Source: Cereibacter ovatus (GTDB lineage Bacteria > Pseudomonadota > Alphaproteobacteria > Rhodobacterales > Rhodobacteraceae). Taken from it: a stretch of DNA of 64,000 bases. This document shows positions 63,751-64,000 of this stretch, one piece after another. Under the pieces are notes generated by a model that was not told where the DNA came from, did not search any database, and saw only the letters and a list, made by a program, of their open reading frames with translations. Location: contig NZ_OAOQ01000006.1 in NCBI RefSeq assembly GCF_900207575.1, positions 1 through 64,000 of the forward strand. The letters run 5' to 3'. The position numbers were made by a program, and so were the translations under genes. Each line of letters opens with the position of its first letter. Position 1 is the first letter of the stretch.

Positions 63751-64000
63751 ATGAACCTTTTTACCGAAATCCGCAATCTCGTGACGGCCGAACTTGGCGC
63801 GATGACGGCCGCGGGGGATCTTCCCGCAGGTCTCGACCTTTCTGCCGTCACGGTCGAGCCTCCGCGCGATCCGGCGCATGGCGACATGGCGACCAATGCC
63901 GCGATGGTGCTGGCCAAGCCCGCGGGCAAGCCGCCGCGCGCCATTGCCGAGGTGCTGGCCGCCCGTCTGGCGGCCGATCCGCGCCTTGCAGGCGCCGAGG
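63751..64000 (+). CDS. argS: Arginyl-tRNA synthetase, N-terminal part (runs off the window)
   Basis: The frame opens at ATG 63751 (MNLFTEIRNLVTAELG) and stays open to the window end (83 codons). The segment VEPPRDPAHGDMATNAAMVL is the N-terminal additional domain of ArgRS, which contacts the D-loop of tRNA-Arg. The stretch before it carries only a moderate ribosome site (GTCCCGGA). The catalytic domain lies beyond the window. Confidence 0.9.
   Translation, partial: MNLFTEIRNLVTAELGAMTAAGDLPAGLDLSAVTVEPPRDPAHGDMATNAAMVLAKPAGKPPRAIAEVLAARLAADPRLAGAE

Overview
The window looks like a piece of chromosome from a Rhodobacteraceae/Paracoccaceae member (Rhodobacter-type alphaproteobacterium). The base composition is GC-rich and the coding dense. 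The gene content is characteristic: a C4-pathway 5-aminolevulinate synthase with an FNR box in front, a GTTC-N7-GTTC LexA box in front of uvrA, a MetA of the acetyl-CoA type, a VPLPA-CTERM protein, and an isolated holin/N-acetylmuramidase pair like the lysis genes of gene transfer agents. Almost everything is housekeeping. The only trace of a mobile element is a transposase remnant at the left edge. The species cannot be named from the sequence.

Layout. 1-0.8 kb: IS1634-like remnant and scrambled non-coding DNA. 0.8-4.1 kb: small ORF and a PotBCA-type ABC importer operon without its binding protein. 4.2-9.8 kb (minus): TetR regulator, lipoprotein hydrolase, metA, P-loop ATPase, FadL-like porin, EamA exporter. 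10.2-14.3 kb: guaA, two identical tRNA-Asp genes with a clear sigma70 promoter, GNAT, M20 peptidase. 14.4-18.9 kb: periplasmic protein, hemA, RodZ-like protein, ispG. 19-29.6 kb: DsbA-like protein, aminotransferase, AMIN-amidase, PBP1A, prfB, DUF2189 protein, bactofilin plus M23 peptidase, PrxQ/Bcp. 29.7-37.7 kb: AsmA/YhdP-like giant, queA, MFS transporter, DUF924, lpd. 37.8-42.8 kb: uvrA, DUF2892, Crp/Fnr regulator, VPLPA-CTERM protein. 42.8-52.1 kb: mmsA with a divergent LysR, CBS protein, coaD, gap with a 47-aa upstream gene, DUF808, tkt, coiled-coil protein, zapA. 52.3-55.2 kb: grxD, bolA, purL. 55.2-60.1 kb: an sRNA candidate, LysR, fused indolepyruvate ferredoxin oxidoreductase. 60.2-64 kb: murI, argC, ccmE, lysis pair, start of argS.

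Themes. Envelope building and division (amidase, PBP1A, RodZ-like, bactofilin/M23, zapA, murI), tetrapyrrole/cytochrome supply (hemA, ccmE), redox and Fe-S handling (grxD-bolA, DsbA, PrxQ) and amino acid/nucleotide synthesis (metA, argC, guaA, purL).

Most interesting non-coding signals. (1) A compact minus-strand sRNA gene at about 55405-55488, upstream of purL, with promoter, 5' hairpin, exposed CCUCCC, terminator with eight U, and an 18-bp palindrome just upstream of its -35. (2) A dispersed repeat ending in GGATATTTGGGCCAGAATGA, in four same-orientation copies at or just after gene 3' ends; two copies carry hairpins with compensatory base changes, and one supplies the stop codon of one gene and the start codon of the next. 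(3) Three spaced copies of a 30-bp repeat after queA. (4) A CtrA-like box at the ccmE/lysis-cassette junction.
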